From Corydoras sp. C115 (Eukaryota > Chordata > Actinopteri > Siluriformes > Callichthyidae), in assembly GCA_019802505.1 (NCBI GenBank), contig JAFMOC010000857.1, positions 62,001-126,000 of the forward strand: DNA of 64,000 nucleotides, read 5' to 3'. Of this stretch, positions 1 through 9,748 are shown in pieces (positions within the stretch are counted from its first letter, which is position 1; every line of letters begins with the position of its first letter). The notes beneath the pieces were generated by a model, which had not been told where the DNA came from, did not search any database, and worked only from the letters and a program-made list of their open reading frames with translations. The position numbers and the translations under genes were made by a program.

Positions 1-236
1 TTAAAAAACATTTAAAGACTTATCTGTTTAAACAGGCATTTGGGCAAATGGGCTAGCCAGTAGTCTTCGTTGTTGTGTTTTTATGTTTTTATGTTTTATG
101 TTGTGTAAATTGTGCTTTTATTGTGTTTATTCTCTTTTATTTTTTATGTTTTATCCTTTTGTAAAGCACTTTGTGGCCTGTGCCTAAGAAAAGTGCTATA
201 AAAATAAAGTTTGTTTACTTACTTACTTACTTACTC
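1..236 (+). mobile_element. L2-type LINE, 3' end only
   Basis: The first bases read as a short LINE ORF2 C-terminus (KKHLKTYLFKQAF then a stop near position 50). An untranslated tail follows, ending in an AAGTGCTATAAAAATAAAG-like block and a (TTAC)n run at 218-236. The same layout ends the L2-type element further right. The copy is cut by the window edge, so its 5' extent is unknown. Confidence 0.7.
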
Positions 237-330
237 TCTTCACCAGTGTGTGTATCTGTGTGTGTTTCGCTGCACGGATGGGTTATGTGGAGGACAAATT
301 CCTCTGTGTGTACACACAGTAGGCAAAATG
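237..330. repeat. Dispersed repeat fragment
   Basis: This stretch (cacggatgggtt, aggacaaattcctc, tgtgtacacaca) is the reverse complement of sequence at about 8768-8862, so it is part of a dispersed family. It has no coding potential. The following 230 bp to 561 are AT-rich and show nothing recognisable. Confidence 0.6.
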
Positions 331-561
331 AATCACGATCAAAAGACAAGCTAATGAAACATTTATAATCTCTGTAATCAAATATAAACAAATCTTAATG
401 TTACATTTATAATGGTACTAAATATTGTTTCCTTAAAGGTTCATATACTTAGTATATATGTATTTAAAGTTCATCTTTATTAATAAGTAGTATTTACAGA
501 ACCAGGATGTTTTATTAATTTATATTACAGAGTTTGGAAGCATCATGGTTAGTGATCTCAC

Positions 562-640
562 CTCGACTGGTCAACTGGACAAGATGCCTCCTCTACTTTT
601 GCTGAATGATGAGCAGAACAGTCTCCATGACGCTCACGAC
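562..640 (-). pseudogene. Zinc-finger-family leader exon, broken copy
   Basis: On the minus strand an AG acceptor (ending at 641) and a GTGAG donor (from 561) bracket 79 nt. The segment encodes METVLLIIQQK and then an in-frame TAG. It is homologous to the segments at 5761-5839 (minus) and 24146-24222 (plus), which encode METIPVLIQPKEE and MKTTPALIQQKEK. The third copy lies upstream of a C2H2 zinc-finger exon, so this is probably the start-codon exon of a zinc-finger paralogue. The internal stop makes this copy a pseudo-exon. The gene assignment is inference; the homology and splice signals are seen. Confidence 0.5.
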
Positions 641-759
641 CTTGTTCTGGGTAATAAATTAATGAATGACTGCTGAATAAAGTGTACTGTGTTGATGTTT
701 GTAAAATTGCAGAACATTTAACTTGAATTAAATACAATTTTGACTCCATCCTAGATTCC

Positions 760-1257
760 ATGGGCATTACTCAAAGTGTAGTTGGTAAAACACATCGCTG
801 TAAACATACATTAGACTTAGTTTTATCACATGGTATTAACATTAATAATTTAACTATTGTTCCACTATGTGAGGTCATCTCCGATCACTATTTGATAACC
901 TACGATTTAGAAATTGATACTGATCCAGTCATTAAACCGCGATATGACATGAAGCGTACAATCATCCCCTCTACTGCTGTGTCATTCCGACAACATTTAC
1001 CCGAATTAAACATTAAACCAGCATCAGGACCCGATGAACTTGAAAACACAGCGGATTACCTTAAACACGTGTTTTCTGCAACCTTAGACAGTGTCGCTCC
1101 ACTTAAACTAAAAGGGATTAAAGATAAAAGACTCGTTCCATGGTTTAATGATCAAACACGCGCCCTAAAACAAGCCACTAGAACCATGGAGCGTAAATGG
1201 AGACAAACTAAATTAGAGGTATTTAGGGTTGCATGGAAGGACAGTATGACTAAGTAA
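760..1257 (+). pseudogene. L2 endonuclease C-terminal fragment
   Basis: This is 165 codons of LINE ORF2. It shows the endonuclease-type end, with HTLDLVLS and the catalytic-region ISDH motif near residues 24-49, then the linker typical of L2 ORF2 (WFNDQTRALKQATR). It ends at a TAA at 1255-1257. The frame continues beyond that stop (NAAKTKYYSELIENN), so the stop is a mutation within ORF2 rather than its natural end. Most of the endonuclease is missing, so the protein would be non-functional. Confidence 0.75.
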
Positions 1258-1420
1258 AAACATGCACTCAATGCAGCGAAGACTAAATATTATTCTGAAT
1301 TAATAGAGAACAACAAAAACAACCAAAGATTCCTCTTTAGTACCATTATTAACAAAATTAACTCGAAGTGCTACTGAATCAGATTCACAGATTCACTCAC
1401 AGTTCAGCAGCAATGATTTC

Positions 1421-3127
1421 ATGAATTTCTTTAGTGATAAAATTGAAAACATAAGACTTAAATCATCTAATGCATTGTGTAGCGTAACCAATAATCAACC
1501 CTCAATGATTTCTGAAAAATCTAGTGGTAGAGAAAATAATATAGTACAAGAGATAAATACCTTTAACCCCATATCTAAAAAAGAGCTTGTCTCATTAATT
1601 ACACAATCAAAGACAACATCCTGTATGTTAGACCCAATACCTACAAATCTGCTTAAAGTCCTCCTACCAAATATCACAGAGCCTTTTATAAACATTATAA
1701 ATTCATCACTTAAAATAGGCTATGTCCCCAAAAATCTGAAGTGTGCAGTCATTAAACCATTACTTAAAAAACCTAATTTAGATCCTCTAATACTGTCCAA
1801 CTATAGACCAATATCAAACCTTCCTTTTGTCTCTAAAATCCTAGAAAAAATAGTGTTCAACCAGCTGAATCGCCATCTTCTAGCTAATAATGTTCATGAA
1901 GTTTTTCAGTCAGGTTTTAGGTCTCACCATAGCACTGAGACAGCCTTAATTAAAGTTGTTAATGACTTATTAATGTCCTCTGATAATAACCAAATCTCTT
2001 TTCTTGTATTATTAGATCTTAGTGCAGCCTTTGACACTATAGACCATAACATCTTAGTTGATAGATTAGAAAACATTGTGGGTGTTACAGGATCTGCACT
2101 CCAGTGGTTAAAATCCTACCTGACTGATCGATATCAATTCACCTGTGTTAACAACCAATATTCTGATCTCGCTAAAGTTAAATATGGTGTCCCACAAGGG
2201 TCAGTTCTGGGTCCACTCCTATTTGCATTATATATGCTTCCATTGGGATCAATTATTCGTAAACATGGAATCTGTTTCCACTCATATGTAGATGATACAC
2301 AGTTATATGTTTCAGCTAACCCTAATGATGGTTGTTCAGTCACTAAGCTCGAGGACTGCATCCAAGATATTAAAATGTGGATGTCAAAAAACTTCCTACT
2401 GCTAAATTCTGATAAAACAGAGTTTCTGATAGTTGGACCCAAGGACAAAATTAACAAAGCTTCTAACACTATGTTAAACCTTGATAACACTTTAATTAGA
2501 CCCAGTTCATCTGTAAATAATCTCGGGGTCATTATTGATTCAGATCTCTCCTTTACAAAGCACATTAGCAATATCACTAGAATTGCATTTTTTCACCTTC
2601 GTAACATTTCGAAGCTACGAAACATCCTCTCCCTCCAAGATGCAGAAAAACTAATTCATGCTTTTATTACCTCAAGGTTAGATTATTGTAATTCACTTCT
2701 GACAGGATGTTCTAATAAATCATTACATAAATTACAACTTGTGCAAAATGCTGCAGCTAGAGTTTTAACTAAAACCAGAAAGTTTGATCATATAACTCCT
2801 GTGTTATCAAACTTGCACTGGCTACCAGTTAAGTTTCGTATCGAGTACAAAATTTTATTAATAACATATAAAATTCTACATAATCAGGTTCCACAGTATC
2901 TGAGTGAGCTGATTCAATTGTACCAGCCAACACGTGAGCTCCGATCTCAAGGTGCTGGTCTTCTCTTAGCTCCTAGAATAAATAAAATTACTGCTGGTGG
3001 AAGAGCGTTCTCCCACAAGGCTCCTCAACTTTGGAATAGCCTTCCAGTTACTGTTCGTGATTCTGAATCACTATTAATCTTTAAAAATAAATTAAAAACA
3101 CATTTATTTAATCTTGGGTTTAATTAA
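1421..3127 (+). CDS. L2-type LINE reverse transcriptase (ORF2 remainder)
   Basis: This 568-codon open frame carries an intact-looking non-LTR reverse transcriptase. It has FRSHHSTETALIKV, FLVLLDLSAAFDTIDHNIL (palm box A), YGVPQGSVLGPLLFALYM (box B) and the YVDDTQLY catalytic box with both aspartates. The thumb and C-terminal region (NLHWLPVKFRIEYKI, FSHKAPQLWNSLP) follows. It is separated from the endonuclease fragment by stops and a frame change at 1257-1420, so it can no longer be translated as full ORF2. The long open frame suggests a fairly recent insertion. Confidence 0.85.
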   Translation: MNFFSDKIENIRLKSSNALCSVTNNQPSMISEKSSGRENNIVQEINTFNPISKKELVSLITQSKTTSCMLDPIPTNLLKVLLPNITEPFINIINSSLKIGYVPKNLKCAVIKPLLKKPNLDPLILSNYRPISNLPFVSKILEKIVFNQLNRHLLANNVHEVFQSGFRSHHSTETALIKVVNDLLMSSDNNQISFLVLLDLSAAFDTIDHNILVDRLENIVGVTGSALQWLKSYLTDRYQFTCVNNQYSDLAKVKYGVPQGSVLGPLLFALYMLPLGSIIRKHGICFHSYVDDTQLYVSANPNDGCSVTKLEDCIQDIKMWMSKNFLLLNSDKTEFLIVGPKDKINKASNTMLNLDNTLIRPSSSVNNLGVIIDSDLSFTKHISNITRIAFFHLRNISKLRNILSLQDAEKLIHAFITSRLDYCNSLLTGCSNKSLHKLQLVQNAAARVLTKTRKFDHITPVLSNLHWLPVKFRIEYKILLITYKILHNQVPQYLSELIQLYQPTRELRSQGAGLLLAPRINKITAGGRAFSHKAPQLWNSLPVTVRDSESLLIFKNKLKTHLFNLGFN

Positions 3128-3876
3128 TCCCCTGTAGATAAAGATGTAGATCTCAGACTTGGCTGTGTTGGGGGGTAATCTCTGATCAGTGTATGCTGGC
3201 ATTTCACTTCTTCACCCACCTCATCATTAATGGGGGGGTGTGGCGCTGGAATGATGCTGTTCCGGGGCGCCATCTCAACTATGTAGAGTCTGCAGTATCT
3301 GCCTCTTTTGGTTATGCTGCTCTAGTCAGTGATGCCGGAGTCACATGCTGCACTGTGTCAATTAATTACTTATTAATTAAATGCCGTGCTTTATTATTAG
3401 CTCTAACTCCCTTCCTTTGTCTGTTTCTTTTGAGGTGTGACTGGCTTCCTGGAGATCCATGGCTCTGCTTACGAATACTGTATGGATCCTGACAAGGCGG
3501 TCCTGCAGGACGCCCCCTAATGGACTCACATATAGTTTTCTAGTTGTTAGTTTTTCCATTTGTTTAGTATCTGGACACGGCTGTTCTACACTGTTGTTGC
3601 TGCCCGGCCGCTCAAGGAGGATGAGTCCCCCACTGAGTCTTGGTCCTCCCAAGGTTTCTTTCTTAAATAACAACATAAAAGGGAGTTTTTTCTTGCCACT
3701 GTCGCTTCGGCTTGCTCTTTGGGGGTTTAAAGGCTTTTCATTCTGTAAAGCTGCTTTGTGACAATGTACTGTTGTAAAAAGCGCTATATAAATAAATTAC
3801 TTGACTTGACTTGACTTGAATTTCTAATCAGAAAAATGTAAATAAAGCACATATGTTTTTGCATATACTTCCATCT

Positions 3877-4113
3877 AAATTGCAGTCATTGTAATTTTCC
3901 AGTCATCAACTATTAGAGTACAATTGAAAGGTTTTTTTTGTTGTTTATAAAAATGAAAAGGTTGAAAACTCGTCTGTGCATAATAATTTGGAACATGCAT
4001 TTTGAGTGTTTTATTTTTTTTTAGATATACTGTTATCATTGGCAGTTTGTTCAAAAACCTTTCAATTGTACTTTAATAGTTGATGACTGGAAAATTACAA
4101 TGACTGCAATCAT
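3877..4113. mobile_element. Tc1-related MITE (palindromic)
   Basis: The two ends form a long inverted repeat. Sequence from about 3885 (cagtcattgtaattttccag onwards, some 55 bp) reappears as its reverse complement at about 4060-4113. The interior matches the terminal arm of the adjacent Tc1-like element at about 5365-5450. It is probably a non-autonomous derivative lying next to its parent family. Confidence 0.65.
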
Positions 4114-4347
4114 TAACAAAGTACAATTGAAAGGTTTTTGAACAAACTGCCAATGATAACAGTATATTTAAAAAATAAAACACTCAAAATGCACTCAAAA
4201 TACATGTTCCTAATTATTATGCACAGCAGAGTTTTCAACCTTTTCATTTTTATAAAGAACAAAAAAGGTCATTTGTGAAATTATAAGCATTAGCAGGTTA
4301 TCACAAACTGAAATCAAACATTTTAAGTCAAAACTTTATTCTAGGTG

Positions 4348-5342
4348 TTACATTTGCACATAGAACCCCTTGTTCGAAAGGAGCTTTTGAACTCTCTCGT
4401 CCATTGAATTTGTCAGGTTTTGGATGCTATCTGCTTCAATTGTTTTGCAAGAGGACCGAATACCCTCCCAGAGCTGTTGCTTAGATGTGAACTGCCTCCC
4501 GCCATCATAGACACGACTTGTGATTAACCAGCCCAAGCCAACTCATGTCACTCCATTACTCATTTCCCTCTATTGGCTCCCTGTAGCTGCTGCATTCAGT
4601 ACAAGTCACTGACTCTGATCAGAACCATTTCTGGATCTTAACCCTCCTACCTTCACTCTATCTTTTCAAAATACACTCCGACTCGTTCATTTCACTCCAG
4701 TGATGATTACCGCCTGGTGATTCCACCTCACCAAGGAGCTAATTCACACTCCGTGGCGTTCACCACTGCAAAATGGTGGAACCATCTTCCCAACTCTGTC
4801 CGTAAGGCAGAGGCACTAAGCAGTTTTAAGAAACTACTGAAGACGAATCTTTTTAACAAATACCTGTTGTAAAAAAAATAAAAAAATAATAAAAAGGGTG
4901 GGGGGGTGCAGCATCAAATAACAATCAGGTTTGATGAGTTTACAGTGTAGTTGGTTTTCTGCATAACTTCTGACTTGTAATGTTCTCATTTATAAGTCGT
5001 TTGGATAAAAGTGTCTGCTAAATGTAATGTAAATGTAATGTAGACACTCCTTTTGATGATGCTCCAGAGGTTCTCAATGGGGTTGAGATCAGGGGAGTCA
5101 CACCATAAGTCTGTCCCCTTTTATGCCCATAGCAACCAGAGATGCAGAAGTGTTCTTTGCAGCATGAGATGGTGCATGAAAAGATCTTGCTGCAGAATGC
5201 ACGGTTCTTCTTCTTGAACCCTGGCAGGAATTGTTGTCTGAGAAACTCCACATACATTATGGGGGTCATGGAGTAATGTTTTGGGATGGAATCATGGGGA
5301 GAGAGATTGTCAGACCCTTTAGGATCCCTGAAGGGGTAAAGA
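4348..5342 (-). pseudogene. Tc1-like transposase remnant
   Basis: Reading leftwards, 5250-5041 encodes in shifted frames YVEFLRQQFLPGFKKKNRAF and then SPDLNPIENLWSIIKRSV, the conserved C-terminal DDE region of Tc1 transposases. Past the Rex1 insertion it resumes at 4514-4348 (YDGGRQFTSKQQLWEGI to the stop). The segment that should precede it, GGHGVMFWDGIMGREIV, lies at 5253-5342 on the opposite strand, showing an internal inversion. The N-terminal DNA-binding half is absent. Frameshifts, inversion, insertion and deletion all break it. Confidence 0.75.
4515..5040 (+). mobile_element. Rex1-like LINE, 3' fragment
   Basis: It encodes decayed ORF2 C-terminus (IFPTLSVRQRH and LKTNLFNKYLL in shifting frames) and ends in the Rex1-style tail tcgtttggataaaagtgtc followed by ATGTAA repeats. 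It is flanked by the 7-bp duplication tagacac at 4508-4514 and 5041-5047, which is also where the Tc1 transposase reading breaks. The same sequence occurs in inverse orientation at 22285-23095. Confidence 0.8.
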
Positions 5343-5760
5343 TGACCTCCAGAGCTGTTGCTCTAAAAAGGTTGAAAACTCTGCTGTGCATAACAATTTG
5401 GAACATGCATTTTCAGTGTTTTATTTTTAAAAAAAGATACTGTTATCTTTGGCAGTTTGTTCAAAAACCTTTCAATTGTACTCTAATGGTTGATGACTGG
5501 AAAATTACAATGACTGTAATTCATATAGGTCATTTTGGAAAATCTGAGAAAATATTATTTGCATAATAATTTGTAACACAGTGTATACATTTATACAGAA
5601 CGTAAACAATGTTATTATAAATGGAAATAAATGAAAAGTGTTTCAATATTAACTTCATAGATTACTTTATTATCAAGTAATATTTTATAAAAAAATCTCT
5701 TTTTTTTAATGTTATTTGATATATTGGGGAACATAGTGTCATGTTGATTAGAGATCTCAC

Positions 5761-5839
5761 CTGCATTGGTAACAGATATGAGAGGGTTCTCCTCTTTTGG
5801 CTGAATGAGGACTGGGATGGTCTCCATCACTCCTACAAC
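5761..5839 (-). CDS. Probable start exon of a zinc-finger-family gene
   Basis: On the minus strand a splice acceptor (AG, 5841-5840) and a GTGAG donor (from 5760) bracket 79 nt. The exon has an ATG and encodes METIPVLIQPKEENPLISVT. Copies with the same splice boundaries are at 562-640 (minus, broken) and 24146-24222 (plus). About 1.8 kb upstream on this strand (7.6-7.8 kb) is a segment homologous to the promoter/first exon at 23.7-23.9 kb, in the same order and orientation. No finger exon for this copy is visible to its left; L2 and Tc1 insertions occupy that space. It may be an orphaned exon. Confidence 0.5.
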
Positions 5840-5865
5840 CTTATACAGGATAACGGCTACACAAA

Positions 5866-5890
5866 ACGAAAAAAAAAAAGAAAGAAAGAA

Positions 5891-5965
<75 letters not shown>

Positions 5966-6001
5966 TCGAGAAAGAAAGAAAGAACGAAAGAAAGAAAGAA
6001 A
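5866..6001 (+). repeat. Purine microsatellite (AAAG)n/(AG)n
   Basis: Nearly pure AG/AAAG repeat, all purine on this strand, sitting just upstream (minus sense) of the leader exon. Apparent open frames here are low-complexity. Confidence 0.95.
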
Positions 6002-6122
6002 GGATTTTTTAGGTTGAATTAAGTGGATTATTATCATAACAGAGTTATAAGAATGAAAATCCTAAAGACAAAACTTTATATTGTATTATCTCTGATAACT
6101 GATCATTCATATAATTTTAAAC

Positions 6123-6546
6123 TAGGGGTGTCTTCAACTAAGGATTTTCATAGCCGAATCTGATTCGTCAGATTTTCCCTATAGTCGACTGATAGTGGAA
6201 TCAGTTAAAATTTCACCACAAGATGGCGTTATAAGCGTGGATTTTAAAAAAGTTTTTTTTAAATATTTTACTTATTTTTCTAGAGCACCGTAAATGGGAT
6301 CCCCGTTCTGGACTTTTTTCCACTTCAAAGGAAAAACCTAAAACACTCAGATCAATGAGTTTTATTTGACAAAAGGCTATATATATAACGAAAACAAAGA
6401 CATTTCATGTAAAAACTAATGCCTAGCAGCAGCAGCCATGGGCACCCCCATATGGTCAAAATGGTACATTTGACTATGAGGTTCATAGTCGACTACGGTT
6501 CTCCGAATCGAATCGTCGAATCAGCGAATATTGCAGCTCACTCCTA
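6123..6546. mobile_element. Non-autonomous hAT element
   Basis: The 424-bp element begins TAGGGGTG and ends CACTCCTA (imperfect inverted ends). It is flanked by a perfect 8-bp target duplication, ttttaaac, at 6115-6122 and 6547-6554. The 8-bp TSD and the end sequence are typical of hAT transposons. Subterminal parts contain inverted motifs related to atagtcgact and gaatcgaatcg. There is no transposase. Confidence 0.9.
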
Positions 6547-6565
6547 TTTTAAACAACGATATATT

Positions 6566-7490
6566 GGGCGGCATGGTGGCTTAGTGGTATAGCATGCTCT
6601 CCTCATAGCGCTAGGGATTCCCGGTTCGAATCCCAATCTGGGTGGAGTTTGCATGTTCTCCCTGTGTCCGCGTGGGTTTCCTCCGGGTTCTCCTGTTTTC
6701 TCCCACAGTCTAAAAACATGGATCAAGTCAATTAAATTCTCCAAATTGCCCCATATAGTGTGTGTGAGAGAGAGAGTGTGTCCAGTGATAGATTGCCTCC
6801 CTGTCCTGGGTGTATCTGCCTAGCACCTGAAACCTTCTCCCCTGGATGGTCATGGGGAACCCCCCCGCAACCTAGTAGAGGATAAAGCGGAAGATAATGG
6901 ATGGATGGAAATATCGGGCGGCATGGTGGCTTAGTGGTTGGCATGTTCTCCTCTCAGTGCTAGGGATTCCCGGTTCAAATCCCAATCTGGGTGGAGTTTG
7001 CATGTTCTCCCCATGTCCGTGTGGGTTTCCTCTGGGATCTCCAGTTTCCTCCCACAGTCCAAAAACATGGATCAAGTTAATTGAATTCTCCAAATTGCCC
7101 CATATTGAGTGCGTCTGTGTGAGTGAGTGTGTGCCCAGTGATAGATTGCACCCCTGTCCTGGGTGTTCTCCTCTCAGCGCTAAACATTCCCGGTTTGAAT
7201 CCCAATCTGGGTGGAGTTTCCATGTTCTCCCTGTGGGTTTCCTCCGGGTTCTCCGGTTCCTCCCACAGTCCAAAAACATCGATCAAGGTCAATTGAATTC
7301 TCCAAATTGCCCCATATAGATATAGTGTGTTTGGGTGAGTGAGTGTGTGTCCAGTGATAGATTGCCCCCCTGTCCTGGGTGTATCTGCTCAGCGCCCGAA
7401 ACGTTATCCTCTGGATGGGCATGGAGAACCACCCGCCCCCACCAATCCATCCATCCATCCATCCATCCATATATCGTTGGATGGATGGAC
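6566..7490 (+). mobile_element. Cluster of three tRNA-headed SINEs
   Basis: Three plus-strand copies start at 6566, about 6914 and about 7165 (the last headless and fused to its predecessor). Each has an A-box-like tggcttagtgg and/or a B-box-like ggttcgaatcc head, a body with gggtttcctccgg and a GGAT/ATCC tail. The cluster is flanked by near-identical 12-mers, aacgatatattg at 6553-6564 and aacgatacattg at about 7492-7503, consistent with a target duplication around the whole cluster. This family recurs throughout the window. Confidence 0.85.
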
Positions 7491-7614
7491 AACGATACAT
7501 TGAACAAGATCTTTAACTAAATCCACCTGTAGCAGTTGTATTTACATCCAAATTATTTACGCAAACAAAAAGCTTTTAACGAATGAAATAAATAATCTGA
7601 CCTTCAGTGACAGA

Positions 7615-7790
7615 CTGCATTTAATCTGATGATGATGATTTTAATTAAAGTAAACAGAGCTGCAGTTAGCGAGCTGCTTCTGTCTTTCGGACTTCTTTTC
7701 TTTCTCTTCTTGTTTTGTTGGCGGTTGGGATTCCGGATTGGTGCAATACCGCCACCTACCGTGTAGATTTAACGTTAATTTAACAGTGCA
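7615..7790 (-). promoter_or_regulatory. Putative zinc-finger-family promoter/first exon
   Basis: Read on the minus strand, this matches 23726-23880. Both have a TAGGTGGCG(G/C)TATTGCAC block, then an A-rich purine stretch with GAAGAAG/GAGAAAG, then CATCATCATCAGAT, then GAAG followed by a GT(G/C)AGATT donor-like site. In both places the next downstream element is the leader exon. Promoter function is inferred from this conserved order; here the donor reads GTCAGA rather than GTGAGA. Confidence 0.45.
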
Positions 7791-7816
7791 CTGCTCATGT
7801 TTCTAAATAAACAAGA

Positions 7817-8079
7817 AACCATCCATCCATCCATTATCTTCCGCTTTATCCTCTACTAAGTTCGCGGGGACACAGACACAGACACACTCTATATGGGGCA
7901 ATTTGGAGAACTCAATTGACTTGATCCATGTTTTTGGACTGTGGGAGGAAACCGGAGAACCCGGAGGAAACCCACGCGGACACGGGGAGAACATGGAAAC
8001 TCCACCTAGACGGGGATTCGAACTGGGAATCCCCAGCGCTGAGAGGAGAACATGCTAACCACTGAGCCAATGTGCCGCC
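7817..8079 (-). mobile_element. tRNA-headed SINE
   Basis: Minus-strand copy with a (CCAT)n tail at the left and the gccgccc head at the right. It is flanked by the duplication aaacaagaaa at 7807-7816 and 8080-8089, so the boundaries are firm. Confidence 0.9.
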
Positions 8080-8324
8080 CAAACAAGAAAGTGTTAGGAT
8101 TTTAAGACATTAGTCAGCCTTGTCTCAAAAATATTTTGACATCTTTTCCTTTTGTCAACACGCTGTGGCTAAATGTTATATGTTACACATCCCACCTGAC
8201 ACATTTACTCATTGTAATTTTTTACTAGAATGTTTTACAGCATTTGGGGCAAGAGGGTTATTTTCAGGCTACAAACACTGTGTAAGAATAAACCTTGTTT
8301 AGAGAAACCTGATAGATAGCTCAG

Positions 8325-8514
8325 CACAGTTGTTCAGTGGTTAGGGTGTTGGGCTATCAATCTGAAGGGTGGGGGTTCAAATCCCAGGTCCACTCAAGTT
8401 ACCAGTGTGGGTCCTTGAGCACGGCTCTTAACCCTCATTGCTCCAGGGATGTTGTGATTAATCCTGTGCTCACCTTGTAAGTTGCTTTGGATGAAAGCAT
8501 CTGCTAAATGACCA
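8325..8514 (+). mobile_element. tRNA-derived SINE with a LINE-type tail
   Basis: The head has a tRNA-like run (tcagtggttagggtgttggg) and a B-box ggttcaaatcc. The tail, gttgctttggatgaaagcat then ctgctaaatga, resembles the Rex1-style 3' end in this window. That suggests it borrows the LINE machinery. It is distinct from the GGAT-tailed SINE family. Confidence 0.7.
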
Positions 8515-8754
8515 AATATATACAATAAAAATAACTGTTTCAAACACTATTTCGTCCGTATCCTCTCTGGGAGTTTAAGGTAAAATTACTCAATTTCCAT
8601 TGACCCTTATATTGTTGGTAAGAACTTACGCAGAGCCCACTGTTAGTTTCACACATAGTTTCTGGATCATGCCAAATTCTTCCTTTAATTTATATTTGCT
8701 CTTTAAAACTGCATGACATTTCTCATTTGATCTCCCTCACCTTGATAAAGTGAT

Positions 8755-8995
8755 AAAGCGATTTATTTGCCTACAGTGCATACACACAGAGGAATTTGTC
8801 CTCCACATTTAACCCATCCGTGCAGTGAAACACACACATATGTACACACACTGGTGCAGTGAGCACACGTGCCCGGAGCAGTGGGCAGCATTGAACACGG
8901 CGCCCGGGGAGCAATTAGTGTTAGGTGGCTTGCCCAAGGGCACCTAACCCCATTGCTGGTTCCTTAACCACAAGCCCATGACTGTCCCTTCAATG
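8755..8995 (-). repeat. Dispersed repeat, second copy
   Basis: It contains the reverse complement of 237-330 plus a longer body with gcccggggagcaattagtg and gcccaagggcacctaacc. This block is familiar as a common interspersed fish repeat. No terminal structure is visible. Confidence 0.55.
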
Positions 8996-9066
8996 TTCAT
9001 TCACTGTGGTGGACACTTGCTCTGCTTTCTTGTCAATTCTGGTTATTTATAAAGCATGTAACAAGA

Positions 9067-9439
9067 TGTCACGTTGCCCACCTGGGATTTAAACGCGGCT
9101 GCGCAAATACAGTGCAGCGCCGCGGCGCTCTAACGCGCAGAAGGGAGCCAGGCACGCAGGTAGTAACAAAGGGGAAATTTATTAATGGTGCTAAAACACC
9201 AAACATACAGGTACAAAATGACAAAGTGACATTAAACACAAAGACGCGCACGGAAGACATAAAACCCCGGAACTAAATACCCACCACATGCATAAAACCA
9301 CCCAATGAACCCGTGACGCTAATTAACCCAAAATACTCACACGAGACAGCTAATTAACAAAACACAGGAACATAAACACAGAAACCAAAAACACCCACAC
9401 ACAACAGCCGAGGAACGGGTGCCCTAGGCACCCGTTACA
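9067..9439 (-). mobile_element. Solo LTR
   Basis: A 373-bp unit with TGTCACG and CGTTACA ends and the perfect 5-bp TSD caaga at 9062-9066 and 9440-9444. Read on the minus strand it begins TGTAACGGGTGCC with a GGGTGCC/GGCACCC hairpin. It contains AATAAA and ends with GCGCGTTAGAGCGC then GTGACA. Related LTRs are at 17486, 18558/20737 and 49727. An internal region is absent, consistent with LTR-LTR recombination. Confidence 0.9.
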
Positions 9440-9478
9440 CAAGATTTACAATTATCAGATATATTGTGAAGCATTCTT

Positions 9479-9541
9479 TCATGGATGAGAATGGGGAAAC
9501 CCACCTGTCACCTTAATAAAGGATTAAGCAGAAGATAATAA
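9479..9541 (+). mobile_element. SINE tail fragment
   Basis: Degenerate 3' part of the GGAT-tailed SINE (atggggaaacccacctg, aggattaagcagaagataat). No head remains. Confidence 0.6.
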
Positions 9542-9748
9542 GCTGAAACATTTAACATTTGTTTAACGTTTTATAATTATAAATTTTTTTATTAATTATA
9601 AAATATTGACTTTAATATTTACTTCATCTCTCTCATTCCATTATGTATTTTGCTCAGTTCCTCACCACAGCTCCCATGAATATTTTTTTATAAATATACC
9701 TGTTAAAATAAAACCTGGTAAAATACTGGCAGCAGTGGTATAAATATG

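Larger units (their letters stand above)
727..3818 (+). mobile_element. L2-clade LINE, 5'-truncated
   Basis: The element starts inside the C-terminal part of an APE-type endonuclease, continues through a complete reverse transcriptase ORF, and ends with an approximately 690-nt 3' UTR. The tail reads AAGCGCTATATAAATAAA followed by TTGACTTGACTTGA repeats, a typical end for fish L2 elements. The UTR alone is repeated at 9749-10395. Sequence upstream of about 735 does not read as ORF2, which suggests 5' truncation. Confidence 0.85.
4124..5522 (-). mobile_element. Tc1/mariner-like transposon, rearranged
   Basis: Inverted terminal arms of about 140 bp lie at 4124-4260 and 5365-5522 (both share the block around ctgccaatgataacagt, one base differing on the right). 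Between them are pieces of a Tc1-like transposase. The left end lacks the outermost bases seen in the MITE. A Rex1 LINE (4515-5040) interrupts it, and a short internal piece is inverted. It cannot encode a working transposase. Confidence 0.75.

Noticed and set aside
5741..6022. Long open frames of KERERE-type peptide
   Set aside because: They are translations of the purine microsatellite at 5866-6001 and have no other coding support.
6590..6632. Possible tRNA gene (A- and B-box-like sequence)
   Set aside because: The boxes belong to the SINE head. No cloverleaf with acceptor stem was found, and the same head occurs in many copies.
6544..7507. Overlapping ORFs on both strands over SINE copies
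   Set aside because: The same peptides (for example GNPHGHGENMQTPPRLGFEPG) recur wherever the SINE occurs. They are readings of the repeat, not genes.
8340..8400. Possible tRNA gene at the second SINE type
   Set aside because: B-box present but no foldable acceptor stem or anticodon arm, and it continues into a LINE-like tail.
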